NCBI GenBank assembly: GCA_001931535.1
Contig: CP016211.1
Coordinates: 5,873,573 to 5,937,572, forward strand
From: Minicystis rosea
GTDB taxonomy: Bacteria > Myxococcota_A > Polyangia > Polyangiales > Polyangiaceae
DNA length: 64,000 nt
Direction of reading: 5' to 3'
Positions 35,649 through 44,810 of the stretch are shown in pieces (the first letter of the stretch is position 1; each line of letters opens with the position of its first letter). The notes below the pieces were generated by a model. It saw only the letters and a list, made by a program, of their open reading frames with translations, searched no databases and was not told the origin of the DNA. A program made the translations under genes and the position numbers.

Positions 35649-36131
35649 CCGCCGTGCCCGCTGGGCCGACCGTTCTACGCCTCCTCACGACGAAACGCAG
35701 CACGATCCTCGGCGCCCCGATCGATCGGTGCGCCGATGTGCCGAAGCCCCTCCCCTCTCCCTGCCGCGCCGACGTCGAGCCAACGTCGAGCCGACGTCCT
35801 ACCTAGGACCAAACCCTTTGTTTTCCTTGAAGGATCCAGCTCGTGCCCGGCGGACGTGCCCGCCACCGGGGTAGAATGCCTCCGTCGCTCGTCACGAAGG
35901 TCGCATGAGCCATTGCATTGGCCCGCAAAGGGTCGAGGGCTTGCCGTGACGGCGAGATGGGCTCGATCACGGCCGCGGCGATCGCGCCCGAAGCCCCAGC
36001 CCTGGTCGCGATCCACGCTGCGATGCCCGCGGTGACCACGAGATCGAGCACGCATCACCGACATCTCGAGCTTGATCGATTGAGCGCGCGCGATGGCGCG
36101 CGCCTCGTGCATCGCAACGAACGCGAGGCTG
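35649..36131. other. intergenic between the kinase gene and purF
   Basis: About 480 bp. One minus-strand frame (35803-36051, GTG start, 82 codons) has a hydrophobic beginning, LDLVVTAGIAAWIATRAGASG, but no ribosome-binding site or recognised similarity; I do not call it a gene. No strong hairpins or repeats. Confidence 0.4.
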
Positions 36132-37559
36132 CTACTCGCGCACGAGCCGCAGGTGGCGCGCCTTGCTCGGCGGAATGGCGATCGGGTACTGGCCCGAGAA
36201 GCAGGCGTGGCAGTACGAGTCGGCCGGCGGCTTCTCGCCGCCTCGGCCCTCGATGGTGCGCACCGAATCGACGAGGCCTTCGAGCGACAGGTAGCCGAGC
36301 GAGTCGGCGCCGAGGAAGTTGCGGATCTCTTCCACCGAGTGGCTGGCCGCGATCAGCTCCGCGCGCGTGGGCGTGTCGATGCCGTAGTAGCAAGGCCAGG
36401 ACGTCGGCGGGCTGGAGATGCGCATGTGCACCTCGCGGGCGCCGGCGTCGCGCACCATGCGCACGATCTTGCGGCTCGTCGTCCCGCGCACGATCGAGTC
36501 GTCGATGACGACGACGCGCTTGCCCGCGATGGCCGTGCGGTTGGGGCTCAGCTTGAGGCGCACGCCGAAGTGCCGGATCGACTGCTGCGGCTCGATGAAG
36601 GTGCGCCCGACGTAGTGGCTGCGGATGAGGCCCATCTCGAAGGGCACGCGCGCTGCCGCCGCGTAGCCGACGGCCGCCGGGAGGCCCGAGTCCGGCACGG
36701 GGATCACCATCACGTCGTCGCCCGCAGGCACCGGGTGCTCCTCGGCGAGGCGCCGGCCGAGGGCCTTGCGCACCTCGTAGACGTTGGCGTTGTCGAGCGT
36801 CGAGTCGGGCCGCGCGAAGTAGACGTACTCGAAGAGGCACATCTTGCGCGGCTGCTTGGCGAAGGGGAACACGCTGCGCACGCCTTGATCCGAGACGATC
36901 ACCATCTCGCCCGGGAGCAGATCGCGCACGCGCTCGGCGCCGATCAGATCGAAGCTCGCGGGCTCGCTGGCCACGACGAACGCCTCCTTGCCGTCGTCGC
37001 GCACGATGCGCCCGAGGCACAGCGGGCGGAGGCCGAAGGGATCGCGCACCGCGAACATCTCCCGCTCGGTCATGAAGAGGATCGAGTACGCGCCCTCGAC
37101 CTGCGCGAGCGCCTCGGCGATGCGGCCCTCGGCCGCGCGCTGGTTGCTCTGCGCGATGAGGTGGACGATGGCCTCCGTGTCGCTGGCGCTCTGGAAGATG
37201 CCGCCCTTGAGCTCGACCCGTTCGCGGAGCTGCTCGTGGTTCGTGAGGTTGCCGTTGTGCGCGACCGCCAGCGATCCGCGGACGTACTCGACGGCGAACG
37301 GCTGCGCGTTGCGGAGGTGCGAGCCGCCCGCGGTCGAGTAGCGCACGTGCCCGATGGCCCGATCGCCCGGGAGCGCGGCCAGATCCTTGGGCGAGAAGCC
37401 GGCCTGCACGAGGCCCATGCTGCGATGCTCGTAGAGGCGCTCGCCGTCGCTCGAAACGATCCCCGCCGACTCCTGCCCGCGGTGCTGCAACGCGTGCAAC
37501 CCGAGGTACGCCAGGTTGCTCGCCTCAGGGTGACCGAGGATCCCGAAGACTCCGCACAT
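36132..37559 (-). CDS. purF: amidophosphoribosyltransferase PurF
   Basis: Catalyses the first committed step of purine synthesis: PRPP plus glutamine to 5-phosphoribosylamine. The 475-residue protein starts MCGVFGILGHPEASNLAYLGLHALQHRGQESAG, with Cys2 as the N-terminal nucleophile of the glutaminase domain and no propeptide. The PRPP site is VVVIDDSIVRGTTS. Cys residues in KMCLFEYVYFARPDS, SWPCYYGIDTPT and SYCHACFSGQYP match the four ligands of the 4Fe-4S cluster in the Bacillus-type enzyme, so this is the Fe-S, oxygen-sensitive class. It stands alone rather than in a pur operon. Confidence 0.97.
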   Translation of the reverse strand: MCGVFGILGHPEASNLAYLGLHALQHRGQESAGIVSSDGERLYEHRSMGLVQAGFSPKDLAALPGDRAIGHVRYSTAGGSHLRNAQPFAVEYVRGSLAVAHNGNLTNHEQLRERVELKGGIFQSASDTEAIVHLIAQSNQRAAEGRIAEALAQVEGAYSILFMTEREMFAVRDPFGLRPLCLGRIVRDDGKEAFVVASEPASFDLIGAERVRDLLPGEMVIVSDQGVRSVFPFAKQPRKMCLFEYVYFARPDSTLDNANVYEVRKALGRRLAEEHPVPAGDDVMVIPVPDSGLPAAVGYAAAARVPFEMGLIRSHYVGRTFIEPQQSIRHFGVRLKLSPNRTAIAGKRVVVIDDSIVRGTTSRKIVRMVRDAGAREVHMRISSPPTSWPCYYGIDTPTRAELIAASHSVEEIRNFLGADSLGYLSLEGLVDSVRTIEGRGGEKPPADSYCHACFSGQYPIAIPPSKARHLRLVRE

Positions 37560-37897
37560 GCGGCGAGTCTTAGTACGAAAGCCGCGCGGATGCTCCCCGA
37601 GGCGACACTCGGCAGAAAACCCTCACGAAATGGTGGAAATCGCGCTCCCTCACCGGGACCGCTCCACCCTCCCGAGCCTCGCGGAACCACCTCGAAGCGG
37701 CGCGACCTCGAAGTGTGCTCGCGCACCGCGCGATCGCGGATGCGGCGATGCGCGAGCGGGCTCGGCTGTCACGCCGGCGAGCGAGAACGGTCAGCGATAC
37801 GACACCGAGCGGACGCGGCCATGGAAGCGCGCGCGTGACGCAAGTCGATCCGCTCTCGCGCGGGTCGTGCAGAGTTGGCGCAACGGGTCGGGCGGGC
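37560..37897. other. intergenic upstream of purF
   Basis: About 340 bp that should contain the purF promoter. I found no convincing -35/-10 pair, riboswitch or repeat. Confidence 0.4.
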
Positions 37898-38362
37898 TCA
37901 GCCGCAGATGTGCTCCTCGACGACGACCAAGTAACAGCACGTCTCGGCGGACGAGCTCGGCGTGGGGCCGCAGTCGATGTCCGAGAGCGATGGCTGATCG
38001 CAGCACTCGGTAGGCTTGGAAAGGGCGTTGCACACGCCGAGGGCCCCCGAGAGCACGCCCGGGAGCCAGTGCGCCGCCCACCCAGCGCAGCCGTCGCCGA
38101 TCGGCGGTGGCGGTACGCAGACCTCCGTCATGGCCTTCCCGGTCGTCGATGGGCACTCGAACGCGCCGCCGGTGCCGCCCATACCACCCGTGCCGCCGGG
38201 CCCGCTGCTCGTCGTGGAGCCGCCGGTGCCGTTGATTTCCTCCACGTAGACGTCGCCGCTGCAGGCGGCGCTCGCGAGCGCGACGGCCGCGAGCGACGAC
38301 ACGCACGCGATCTCGAGGAGACGGAACGCGAGCCCACGATGTCGAATGGATCGATCGATCAT
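37898..38362 (-). CDS. small Cys-rich lipoprotein
   Basis: A 154-residue exported protein. Signal EIACVSSLAAVALASAAC gives a lipobox Cys at about 34, followed by the linker GTGGSTTSSGPGGTGGMGGTGG. The short Cys-rich domain is ECPSTTGKAMTEVCVPPPPIGDGCAGWAAHWLPG, CCDQPSLSDIDCGPTPSSSAETCCYLVVVEEHICG. GGAGC adjoins the ATG at 38362 with a further GGAG upstream. The linker style matches the other lipoproteins of the window. Function unknown. Confidence 0.72.
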   Translation of the reverse strand: MIDRSIRHRGLAFRLLEIACVSSLAAVALASAACSGDVYVEEINGTGGSTTSSGPGGTGGMGGTGGAFECPSTTGKAMTEVCVPPPPIGDGCAGWAAHWLPGVLSGALGVCNALSKPTECCDQPSLSDIDCGPTPSSSAETCCYLVVVEEHICG

Positions 38363-38684
38363 GCTCCTGCTCCTGTGTCGACCGCGCCCGGAGCCGCACG
38401 CGCATGGCCGACGTGACCTCGCGCGCTCACCCCAAACGCGTTCGGACGAAAGGCCGGACGAAGCCCGGCAGATTCGATGAGGACGCGGCCCGCCCAGCAA
38501 GATCGGATCCGCGCGCTCCTGATGGCGATCCGAGCAAGCCCTCGCTCACGCGCGAGGGTCGATGGACGACGTGCGACACGCGTACGTCTTCGTGCGGGCT
38601 CATGCCCGCTTCACGGCCGGTGACGACGATGCCCGGATCGCGCGCGCCGCTGCGATGCGGATTCGCGCCGCGGAGATCGCGGGC
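38363..38684. other. intergenic, nothing recognised
   Basis: About 320 bp between the small lipoprotein start and the end of the cyclic-nucleotide-binding gene. No repeats, hairpins or credible small gene seen. Confidence 0.4.
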
Positions 38685-39155
38685 TCAGAACTTTCCGGTC
38701 ACCGTGAGGAAGGTCAGCTTGTCGTTCGTCTCGCGGAGGCGCTGCGTGAGCATGCGGACGACGCTCCAGAGGACTTCGTAGGCGAGGTCCTTGTGGAGGA
38801 AGAGGAGATCTTCGAAGGCGTCCTTGGGCAGCGCGAGGAGACGGCAGCGCTCGTGCACGCGCGCATCGGCGGAGCGCGGCGCTTCGTCGAGGAGGGCCAT
38901 CTCGCCGAACACGGCGCCGGGGCCGAGGACGGCGAGCGCCTCTTCACCCATGCCGGGCACGTCGCGGCTGATGCGCACCTTGCCGTCGAGGATGACGTAG
39001 AGCTTGTCCCCCGGATCGCCGTGCTGAAAGATCTTCGTCCCCAACGCGTGCGACTCTTCGGTCGCGACTTTGGAGATGAGCTCGAGCGCGGGGGGCGTGA
39101 GCCCGGCGAAGAGCGGGACCTTCGCGAGCTGGGCAATGCGTTCGGCGACGTCCAC
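38685..39155 (-). CDS. cyclic nucleotide-binding domain protein
   Basis: About 156 residues made almost entirely of one cNMP-binding domain: VPLFAGLTPPALELISKVATEE, IFQHGDPGDKLYVILDGKVRISR, then the phosphate-binding cassette FGEMALLDEAPRSADARVHERCRLLALPKDAFEDLL. There is no helix-turn-helix, so it is not a CRP-type regulator by itself; it would sense a ligand and act on a partner. The cassette Arg (APRSADAR) is present. The start is uncertain: GTG at 39155 begins the homology, and a TTG at 39188 would add 11 residues. It follows the TonB-like gene by about 50 bp. Confidence 0.85.
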   Translation of the reverse strand: MDVAERIAQLAKVPLFAGLTPPALELISKVATEESHALGTKIFQHGDPGDKLYVILDGKVRISRDVPGMGEEALAVLGPGAVFGEMALLDEAPRSADARVHERCRLLALPKDAFEDLLFLHKDLAYEVLWSVVRMLTQRLRETNDKLTFLTVTGKF

Positions 39156-39204
39156 GGGTCGGCGAGGATAGCCGCTCGGGGCCGCCAAACCAACAGAACG
39201 ACGA

Positions 39205-40122
39205 TCAGCGATTGAAGCGGACGTTCACCGGCGCCGAAGAGAGGATGGGGCTCCCCGTCTTGTCGAGCGCGGGATTGTAGCGGCGGGCGAGCGCGCACAC
39301 GCGCGCGGCGCGGCCGAAACCGTGGCCCGGATCGGCCACGACGTTGGCCGAGACCGCGCTCCCGTCGGGCCGCACGGTCACCTGCACGGTGACCACGGCC
39401 TGATCGATCTGCTCGGCGTCCGCCTCCGGAGGGAACGGGCAGTTCCAGGTGGCGCCGCCGACGAGCCCGACCGCACGCGAGCGATCGACCTCGGGCGCCG
39501 CCGGCGCGGCCGTGCCCGTCCCCTTGCCGCCGGGCACGCCGCTCAGCGAAGCGTTGGGCGCGAGCACCGGCTTGTCGCCCGTTCCGGCCGCGGAGACCTT
39601 GCCGTAGGTCGCCGAGCCGTCACCGCTCACCACCGTGTTGTCGGTGAGGTCTTTGGGCGCGTCCGGATCTTCTTTCTGCGTCAGCACCGCCGCGGCCTTG
39701 GCCGGCGTGGGCGGCGGCAGGTTCTTGTACGGATCGTCGTCCTTCGGCGCGGGCGCGACGGCCTTGGGCGCAGGCGGCGGCGGCGCGGGATCGGGCTCCG
39801 GCGGCGGCTCCGGGGCCTTCTCTTCTTCCTTGGGCTTGTCCTTGGGCGTCAGATCGACGTCGTACTGGCGCCAGAAGAACTCGTGCAGCTTGGCGCGGTT
39901 GTCCTCGATGGCGAGGCGGATGTCCTTGAGCCACGCGCCCGCGATCGCGAAGGCCAGCACGGCGACGTGCAACGTCAGCGCGACGCCGCTCGACGCATAG
40001 AACGGGCGCGGCCGTTGGACCTCGCCGAGCATGAGCGCGAGCGGATCGCGGGAGTGCATCACCGATCCCGTCGACACGCCTGCGCTCATCGCTCTCGCCG
40101 ACCTGCCCACCGCGACGCTCAT
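39205..40122 (-). CDS. TonB-like energy transducer
   Basis: A 305-residue protein. One membrane helix (GVALTLHVAVLAFAIAGAWL, about 46-66) follows a cytoplasmic N-terminus. A Pro/Lys/Glu-rich spacer (PKDKPKEEEKAPEPPPEPDPAPPPPAP) would span the periplasm, and a C-terminal TonB-like domain follows: WNCPFPPEADAEQIDQAVVTVQVTVRPDGSAVSANVVADPGHGFGRAARVCALARRYNPALDKTG. It lies downstream of exbB and exbD on the same strand, completing the standard set. It could instead work with an AgmX/Tol-like system, as several such sets exist in myxobacteria. Confidence 0.85.
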   Translation of the reverse strand: MSVAVGRSARAMSAGVSTGSVMHSRDPLALMLGEVQRPRPFYASSGVALTLHVAVLAFAIAGAWLKDIRLAIEDNRAKLHEFFWRQYDVDLTPKDKPKEEEKAPEPPPEPDPAPPPPAPKAVAPAPKDDDPYKNLPPPTPAKAAAVLTQKEDPDAPKDLTDNTVVSGDGSATYGKVSAAGTGDKPVLAPNASLSGVPGGKGTGTAAPAAPEVDRSRAVGLVGGATWNCPFPPEADAEQIDQAVVTVQVTVRPDGSAVSANVVADPGHGFGRAARVCALARRYNPALDKTGSPILSSAPVNVRFNR

Positions 40123-40230
40123 GCTGACCCTCTAGCGCCCCGAATCGTCGGGCGCGCTCTCTCGAAATCCCCGAGGATCCCTCGGTCGCGCTCCTAGCTT
40201 CGGAGCGCTCGCGACGTTTGCACCATCCCG

Positions 40231-40695
40231 CTAGGGCTTCGGGGCCGCGGGAGCCGCGCCCGTGGGTGCGACGGCGCCCGGCTCGGGAGCCTTCGGGCTC
40301 ACGCCGAACGCGATCTTGGAGACGCCCGCCTGCTTCAACAGATCGAGCACCCGGATGACGCGGCCGTGCTGCACCGAGGTATCCGCGCGAATCACCGCCC
40401 GGAGATCCGCAGTCTTGGCGAGCTGCTCCTTGGCGAGCGGCATGATGGCGTCGTCGTTCGCCAGCTTGTTGCCGTTGACGAGGAGGTCGCCGTTCGCGTG
40501 CAGCTCGACACCGAACTGCACCTGCACGTCCTGCCCGCTGGCCGCCTTCGGCAGATCGAGCGGGAGCGACTGCGACACGATGAGCTTCGCCGTCACCATG
40601 AAGATGATGAGGAGCACGAGGGTGATGTCGACGAGCGGGGTGACGTTGATCCCTTGGACCATCCCGTCGTCGTCACCGGAGCCGGACATAGCCAT
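40231..40695 (-). CDS. exbD: biopolymer transporter ExbD/TolR
   Basis: A 154-residue inner-membrane protein. A short N-terminus with DGMVQGINVTPLVDITLVLLIIFMVTAKLIV carries the essential membrane Asp in the VDITLVLLIIFM segment. The periplasmic domain contains LDLPKAASGQDVQ and LRAVIRADTSVQHGRVIRVLDLLKQAGVSKIAFGV. With ExbB it forms the proton-driven motor that powers the TonB-like protein. The ATG at 40695 shares one base with the exbB stop codon (TGATG), so the two are translationally coupled. Confidence 0.93.
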   Translation of the reverse strand: MAMSGSGDDDGMVQGINVTPLVDITLVLLIIFMVTAKLIVSQSLPLDLPKAASGQDVQVQFGVELHANGDLLVNGNKLANDDAIMPLAKEQLAKTADLRAVIRADTSVQHGRVIRVLDLLKQAGVSKIAFGVSPKAPEPGAVAPTGAAPAAPKP

Positions 40696-41477
40696 CAGTC
40701 TTCCTCCTCGTCGACCTCTTCGACCTTCTTCTTCTCTTCGGCCTTCTTGCCGTTGCCCTTCGAGGCGGCGGCGGGCTTCTGGGCCTTGCTCACCACGGGC
40801 GGCGCGGGCGTCTCCTCCTCCATCGGCTCCGACTTGAGGTGCGCGAGGAGGATGCGGGAGAGCGCCTCGGTGTTGGCCAGCGTGGCCTTGATCATCCGCT
40901 GGAAGACGTTGTTCGAAGCGACGGCCGGGATGGCGACCGCGAGGCCGACCGCGGTGGCGACGAGCGCTTCGGCGATGCTCGACATGACGGCGGTGGGCGC
41001 GAGCGCCTGCGAGGTCGCGGTGGCCACCGGGGTCTTCGCGGCCTCACCGAGGGCGGCGAAGGCGCCGATGACGCCGATGACGGTGCCGAACAGACCGATG
41101 AAGGGCGCGTTGTTGCCGAGCGTGCCCAGGTACGCGAGGCGCCGCTCCAGCTTCATCCGCGAGAGCGCGAGCGCGCCGCTCATCGCCTCTTCGGCGGCGG
41201 CGTGACCGCGGTGGGCCATCGACAAGCCTGCGAGCACCACCTGCGCCTCGACGGAGGGCGAGGCCTCCATGCGCTTCTGCGCGGCCTCCACCGAGTCCTC
41301 GAGCGAGGAACGTAGCTCCTTGGCCAGCACGCCGAGATCGTCGCGCAGCGACCAGAAGTACCAGGCCCGCTCCAGGATGATCGCCACGGAGACGACGCTG
41401 AGCCCGAGCATCAGCCACATCACCCAGGCGGCGCCGAAGCCGACCATGATTCGCTGCAGCCACTCGACAATGTTCAT
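40695..41477 (-). CDS. exbB: MotA/TolQ/ExbB proton channel family protein
   Basis: A 260-residue protein with three membrane segments. The first is near residue 20 (AAWVMWLMLGLSVVSVAIILERAWYF). The proton-channel domain contains RRLAYLGTLGNNAPFIGLFGTVIGVIGAF and VMSSIAEALVATAVGLAVAIPAVASNNVF, both diagnostic of ExbB/TolQ. The C-terminal tail is Lys/Glu-rich. First gene of the exbB-exbD-tonB operon. exbB rather than tolQ is preferred because a TonB-like gene, not tolA/tolB, follows. Confidence 0.93.
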   Translation of the reverse strand: MNIVEWLQRIMVGFGAAWVMWLMLGLSVVSVAIILERAWYFWSLRDDLGVLAKELRSSLEDSVEAAQKRMEASPSVEAQVVLAGLSMAHRGHAAAEEAMSGALALSRMKLERRLAYLGTLGNNAPFIGLFGTVIGVIGAFAALGEAAKTPVATATSQALAPTAVMSSIAEALVATAVGLAVAIPAVASNNVFQRMIKATLANTEALSRILLAHLKSEPMEEETPAPPVVSKAQKPAAASKGNGKKAEEKKKVEEVDEEED

Positions 41478-41572
41478 CGCTCTCGGATGCCTTTCAGGGG
41501 ATGTTCGCTGGGGAGTGTCCGCGTCCGGGCGGTCGCGGTGAGGATCATCGGCGGCCGGAGGCGCCCGGCCGG

Positions 41573-42700
41573 CTACGGTTCTTGAACGTCGTCGCTCGCG
41601 CCGTCAACCGGGTACGTGCCGTCGGAGGCCTCGGAACCGCGCGGACCTCGCTCCATGGAGGCGTCGATCAAGCGGCAGGCGCGTCCCAGAACGGTGGTCG
41701 CGTACCCGCCTTTTGGCAGCACGAAACGGACGATCACCGACGCTTTGCCCGCACCCTCCTCGGTCGCCTGGACATCCATCTCGGCCACGGTGAGGCGCAG
41801 CGCCCGGCGGGTGCCCTCGCCGAGATGCTTCCAGGCCTCGAAACGGGCTGGATCGATGGCCGACGCCTCGAGCACCTCGCGCTCGATCGCGGCGGGCTCG
41901 CCCTCGGGCCAACGCATCTTGGCGCCGAACATGGGCCCCGTGGCCGAGAGGCTCCCGGCCGCGGCCCGCGCCTTGGCGTCGTCGAGCTCCGGCCCTTCGA
42001 GCGGCACCGTGAAGAGGCCGCCCGTGTCGTGCTTCTTGGCGACGTCCCCCGGCAGCACGGCGGCCCACGTCCCCGCCTCCTCGCGGCGCGCGAGGACTTG
42101 GTTGAAGAGCAACGATTGCAGCGCCGAGAACAAGAGCCTTTGATCGCGCTTGTCGCGCGGGCCGCGATCGCGCCCCGAAAGCCAGGCGATCGCGCGCGCG
42201 GGGTTGTCGCCGTCACGGCCGAACCGCTGAGGCCCGAACGCATTCGGGACACCGATGCTCCCGATCTCCACGAGCCGCTCGCAGAGCGCTTGCACCTCCG
42301 CCGCATCGATGTCGCGCAGCACGAGCGTAAAGCGGTTACCGATGAGGTGACCGGGCTTGAGCTTGTTGTCGTGGCGCGCGGCCCCGAGGATCTCGATCCC
42401 AGGGATGGAGATGCCCGCCACCACCGCCGCCGCATCGCGCGCCATCGGGACGGGAAAGGACGCCGTTTGCGTGGTGACGGCGTGCCGATCCTTCATGCCC
42501 GCGGCGCCCGCGGCGCGCGGGTCGACGTCGAGCGCGCGGCTCAAGGCACGGAGCGCATCCGGTGTGGTGAGGCCGCGCTTGCGGAAGGTGATGAAGAGAT
42601 GCTCGCCTCGACCGCTGGGTGTGTAGGCGGGGATCTCGTCCACCACGAAATCCTCCGGCGAGCGGCGGATCACGGCCGTGACGGTGGGCGCAGGCTCCAT
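41573..42700 (-). CDS. truD: tRNA pseudouridine(13) synthase TruD
   Basis: Converts U13 of certain tRNAs, such as tRNA-Glu, to pseudouridine. The 375-residue protein starts MEPAPTVTAVIRRSPEDFVVDE, the usual TruD opening. The catalytic Asp is Asp71 in AGMKDRHAVTTQ. Further family signatures are GHLIGNRFTLVLRDID, GVPNAFGPQRFGRDGDNPARAI and LLFSALQSLLFNQVLARR. I use ATG at 42700; the frame is open upstream but without similarity. A single gene, not obviously in an operon. Confidence 0.95.
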   Translation of the reverse strand: MEPAPTVTAVIRRSPEDFVVDEIPAYTPSGRGEHLFITFRKRGLTTPDALRALSRALDVDPRAAGAAGMKDRHAVTTQTASFPVPMARDAAAVVAGISIPGIEILGAARHDNKLKPGHLIGNRFTLVLRDIDAAEVQALCERLVEIGSIGVPNAFGPQRFGRDGDNPARAIAWLSGRDRGPRDKRDQRLLFSALQSLLFNQVLARREEAGTWAAVLPGDVAKKHDTGGLFTVPLEGPELDDAKARAAAGSLSATGPMFGAKMRWPEGEPAAIEREVLEASAIDPARFEAWKHLGEGTRRALRLTVAEMDVQATEEGAGKASVIVRFVLPKGGYATTVLGRACRLIDASMERGPRGSEASDGTYPVDGASDDVQEP

Positions 42701-42858
42701 CGGGCGCGCAGGGTGCCCGAAACCGCCCGCGACCGCCAGCGTCACGCGCGATCCCCAGCGCGCGAACACTGCGGACGCGGGTGCGCGCGCCGGCAAGAGT
42801 CCGTCGTCTCCCCGCCCCCGCGCAGCGCTCGCCCGCCCGACGGGCGCTCATCGAGCCC

Positions 42859-44421
42859 TCAACGCGCGCTCGATCCGCTCCGGCTCGTCCCCTGTCGCGA
42901 AGGTGCCGATGACGAAGGCCGAGGCGCGACCCGCGTGGCGGGCTTGGTGCTCGGAGGTTTGCGCACGCGCATGTCGCGAGGCTTGCTCGAGGGTGCGGGC
43001 GGCGCCGGCACGGCGGTCGACTCCGGCGTCGCGTTCCAAAGCGGCGCGACGCTCACGACGGGTGCGGCGCTCGCCGAAGGAGCGCTGGATTCGGCGGCGC
43101 CCGGCGCGGGGCTCGCATCGTCCGAGAGCGCGAGGAACGCGACGAGGCCCAGCGCCAGCGCGCTGATGCCGCCTGCGATCCACCAGAACGATCGCGACAG
43201 CCGCCATCGCCCGAGGCGTCGCGGCGCCGCGGAGAAGGCCGGCACCGTCCCGTCCACGAGGGTCGGCGCTGGACGGCGCACGGGAGGCAACGGCGGCGGA
43301 GGACGACGCATGGGAGGCAACGGCGGTGGCCGAGCGGGCGGCAACGGCGGTGGACGAAACGCCGGGATGTCTTCGGCGGTGAACTCGACGTCGATGTCGT
43401 CGCAGTCCGAGGGCGCATCGCGCGGCGCGGGAGGCGCCGAGAGCGGGCGCGCCGCGGCCTCCTCCAAGCGACGCGACACACCGATGGGCAGCACGAATCG
43501 GCCTCCGAAACGGCGCGCGGTGACGTGGGACGGCCGCGGGCCGCCCACGGGCGTCGCTCCGAAGAGCTGCTCCGCGAGCCCGACCTCGTCGTCCGGGAGA
43601 TCGCCCATGTCGTGAATCGATCCCGATGCATCGGCGGATCCCAAGCTCCCCCGCGCGCGGAGCCGCACCGAGACTCCATTGGGAATGTCGCCTTCACGTC
43701 CCGTGGAGATCACCGTCCAACGGATGTCCGATCGATACAGCACCGCCGCGATCCGCGCGGCCGTCACCGCGATCTCGCCGAAGGTCGCGTCGTCGTCGTG
43801 CACCACCACGATGCGCCGCGGCTGCTGTGCGCCTTCCGTGATCCACGCCGGTCCAGACCCGTTCGACGAGGGCCGAGGCAGCTCCGCGAAGCGCGCCATG
43901 TAGCGATCGAGCGCGCTCCGGACCGCGGCCGGCCCCTCGGGCGCGCGGCGCACGTAGTCGCGATACCACTCCTCCGACGCGGCCCCGCCGAGCACCAAGC
44001 GATGGAACGCGATCGCCGTCGCGATCAACGTGCCCTCGTCGAGCACGCGATCCACGGCCGCGATGGCGTGCGCGAACGGCGGATCCAGCCTCCCCGCGTG
44101 CTCGGTCACGCCGCGGATGCGGAGGCCGAAGAGCAGGCACAGGCCCCCGTGGCCGGGCTCGTGCTGCACGTCGTCGCGCGAGAGGTTGCCGATGGAGAAC
44201 GCGAAGCGCGCGTGGCTCTCCGGCTCGACGTAGCGCATGAGCCGCGCGAGGTGGCTGAAGTGCTGTCGCGAGAGCGGCCCGTCCGGCACCTCCGGTCGAT
44301 GGATGAAATCGATCTGATGGCCGGGGACGTTGCCGTGCAGAAAGTGATACCAAGCCTCGCCCTCGGGAGGCCGGTACATGGGCACGACGTAGGCCCGACC
44401 ACGGGAGAGGGGCTCATCCAT
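42859..44421 (-). CDS. single-span membrane protein with unrecognised N-terminal domain
   Basis: A 520-residue protein. Residues 1-200 form a globular region I do not recognise, with ESHARFAFSIGNLSRDDVQHEPGHGGLCLLFGLRIRGV; the HEPGHGG segment is suggestive of a metal site but this is unproven. Next comes a region with RRIVVVHDDDATFGEIAVTAARIAAVLY. A Pro-rich linker (FRPPPLPPARPPPLPPMRRPPPPLPP) follows, then one membrane helix (SFWWIAGGISALALGLVAFLAL, about 425-446) and an Ala/Ser/Pro-rich tail with basic residues. The Pro-rich linker before the helix suggests a long cytoplasmic N-terminus and an extracytoplasmic tail. ATG at 44421. Function unknown. Confidence 0.65.
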   Translation of the reverse strand: MDEPLSRGRAYVVPMYRPPEGEAWYHFLHGNVPGHQIDFIHRPEVPDGPLSRQHFSHLARLMRYVEPESHARFAFSIGNLSRDDVQHEPGHGGLCLLFGLRIRGVTEHAGRLDPPFAHAIAAVDRVLDEGTLIATAIAFHRLVLGGAASEEWYRDYVRRAPEGPAAVRSALDRYMARFAELPRPSSNGSGPAWITEGAQQPRRIVVVHDDDATFGEIAVTAARIAAVLYRSDIRWTVISTGREGDIPNGVSVRLRARGSLGSADASGSIHDMGDLPDDEVGLAEQLFGATPVGGPRPSHVTARRFGGRFVLPIGVSRRLEEAAARPLSAPPAPRDAPSDCDDIDVEFTAEDIPAFRPPPLPPARPPPLPPMRRPPPPLPPVRRPAPTLVDGTVPAFSAAPRRLGRWRLSRSFWWIAGGISALALGLVAFLALSDDASPAPGAAESSAPSASAAPVVSVAPLWNATPESTAVPAPPAPSSKPRDMRVRKPPSTKPATRVAPRPSSSAPSRQGTSRSGSSAR

Positions 44422-44810
44422 CCTGGGCGCTCGGCGCGGCCTCGGCGCGGGCCGGGGCCGATCCCGCTGCGACGCGCGCGGCGGCACCGATCATCCGCGG
44501 CACCGAAGCCATGATGATGATCACAATCGACATGGGCATCTCCACGTCCCCCTCGTGGGCGAGCCGATCCCCGATGCAGCGCCGGACAGCCCTCGACGCG
44601 CCGACGAGTAGTGAACGCGCCCACGCAGCCGATCAAGCCGCCGAAACCTCCTGACCCCGCAACACACGAAGGCCCGACGCAGACACCGCTGCGGACAACC
44701 GCGCACACGTCTCGACGGAGACGAGATCCGATGTCCGGGACCGAGCGGAACGTCCGATTTGCCTTCGACGGCCGTCCCAGGTAGGAGTCGAATCTTCCCT
44801 GGTCGTGCCC
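44422..44810. other. intergenic between divergent genes
   Basis: About 390 bp separating the membrane-protein gene and the FGE-like gene, so it should contain both promoters. I see no convincing promoter pair, repeat or small gene. Confidence 0.4.

Noticed and set aside
35803..36051. Possible 82-codon membrane peptide upstream of the kinase/purF gap
   Set aside because: Hydrophobic start is suggestive, but there is no ribosome-binding site and no recognised relative.
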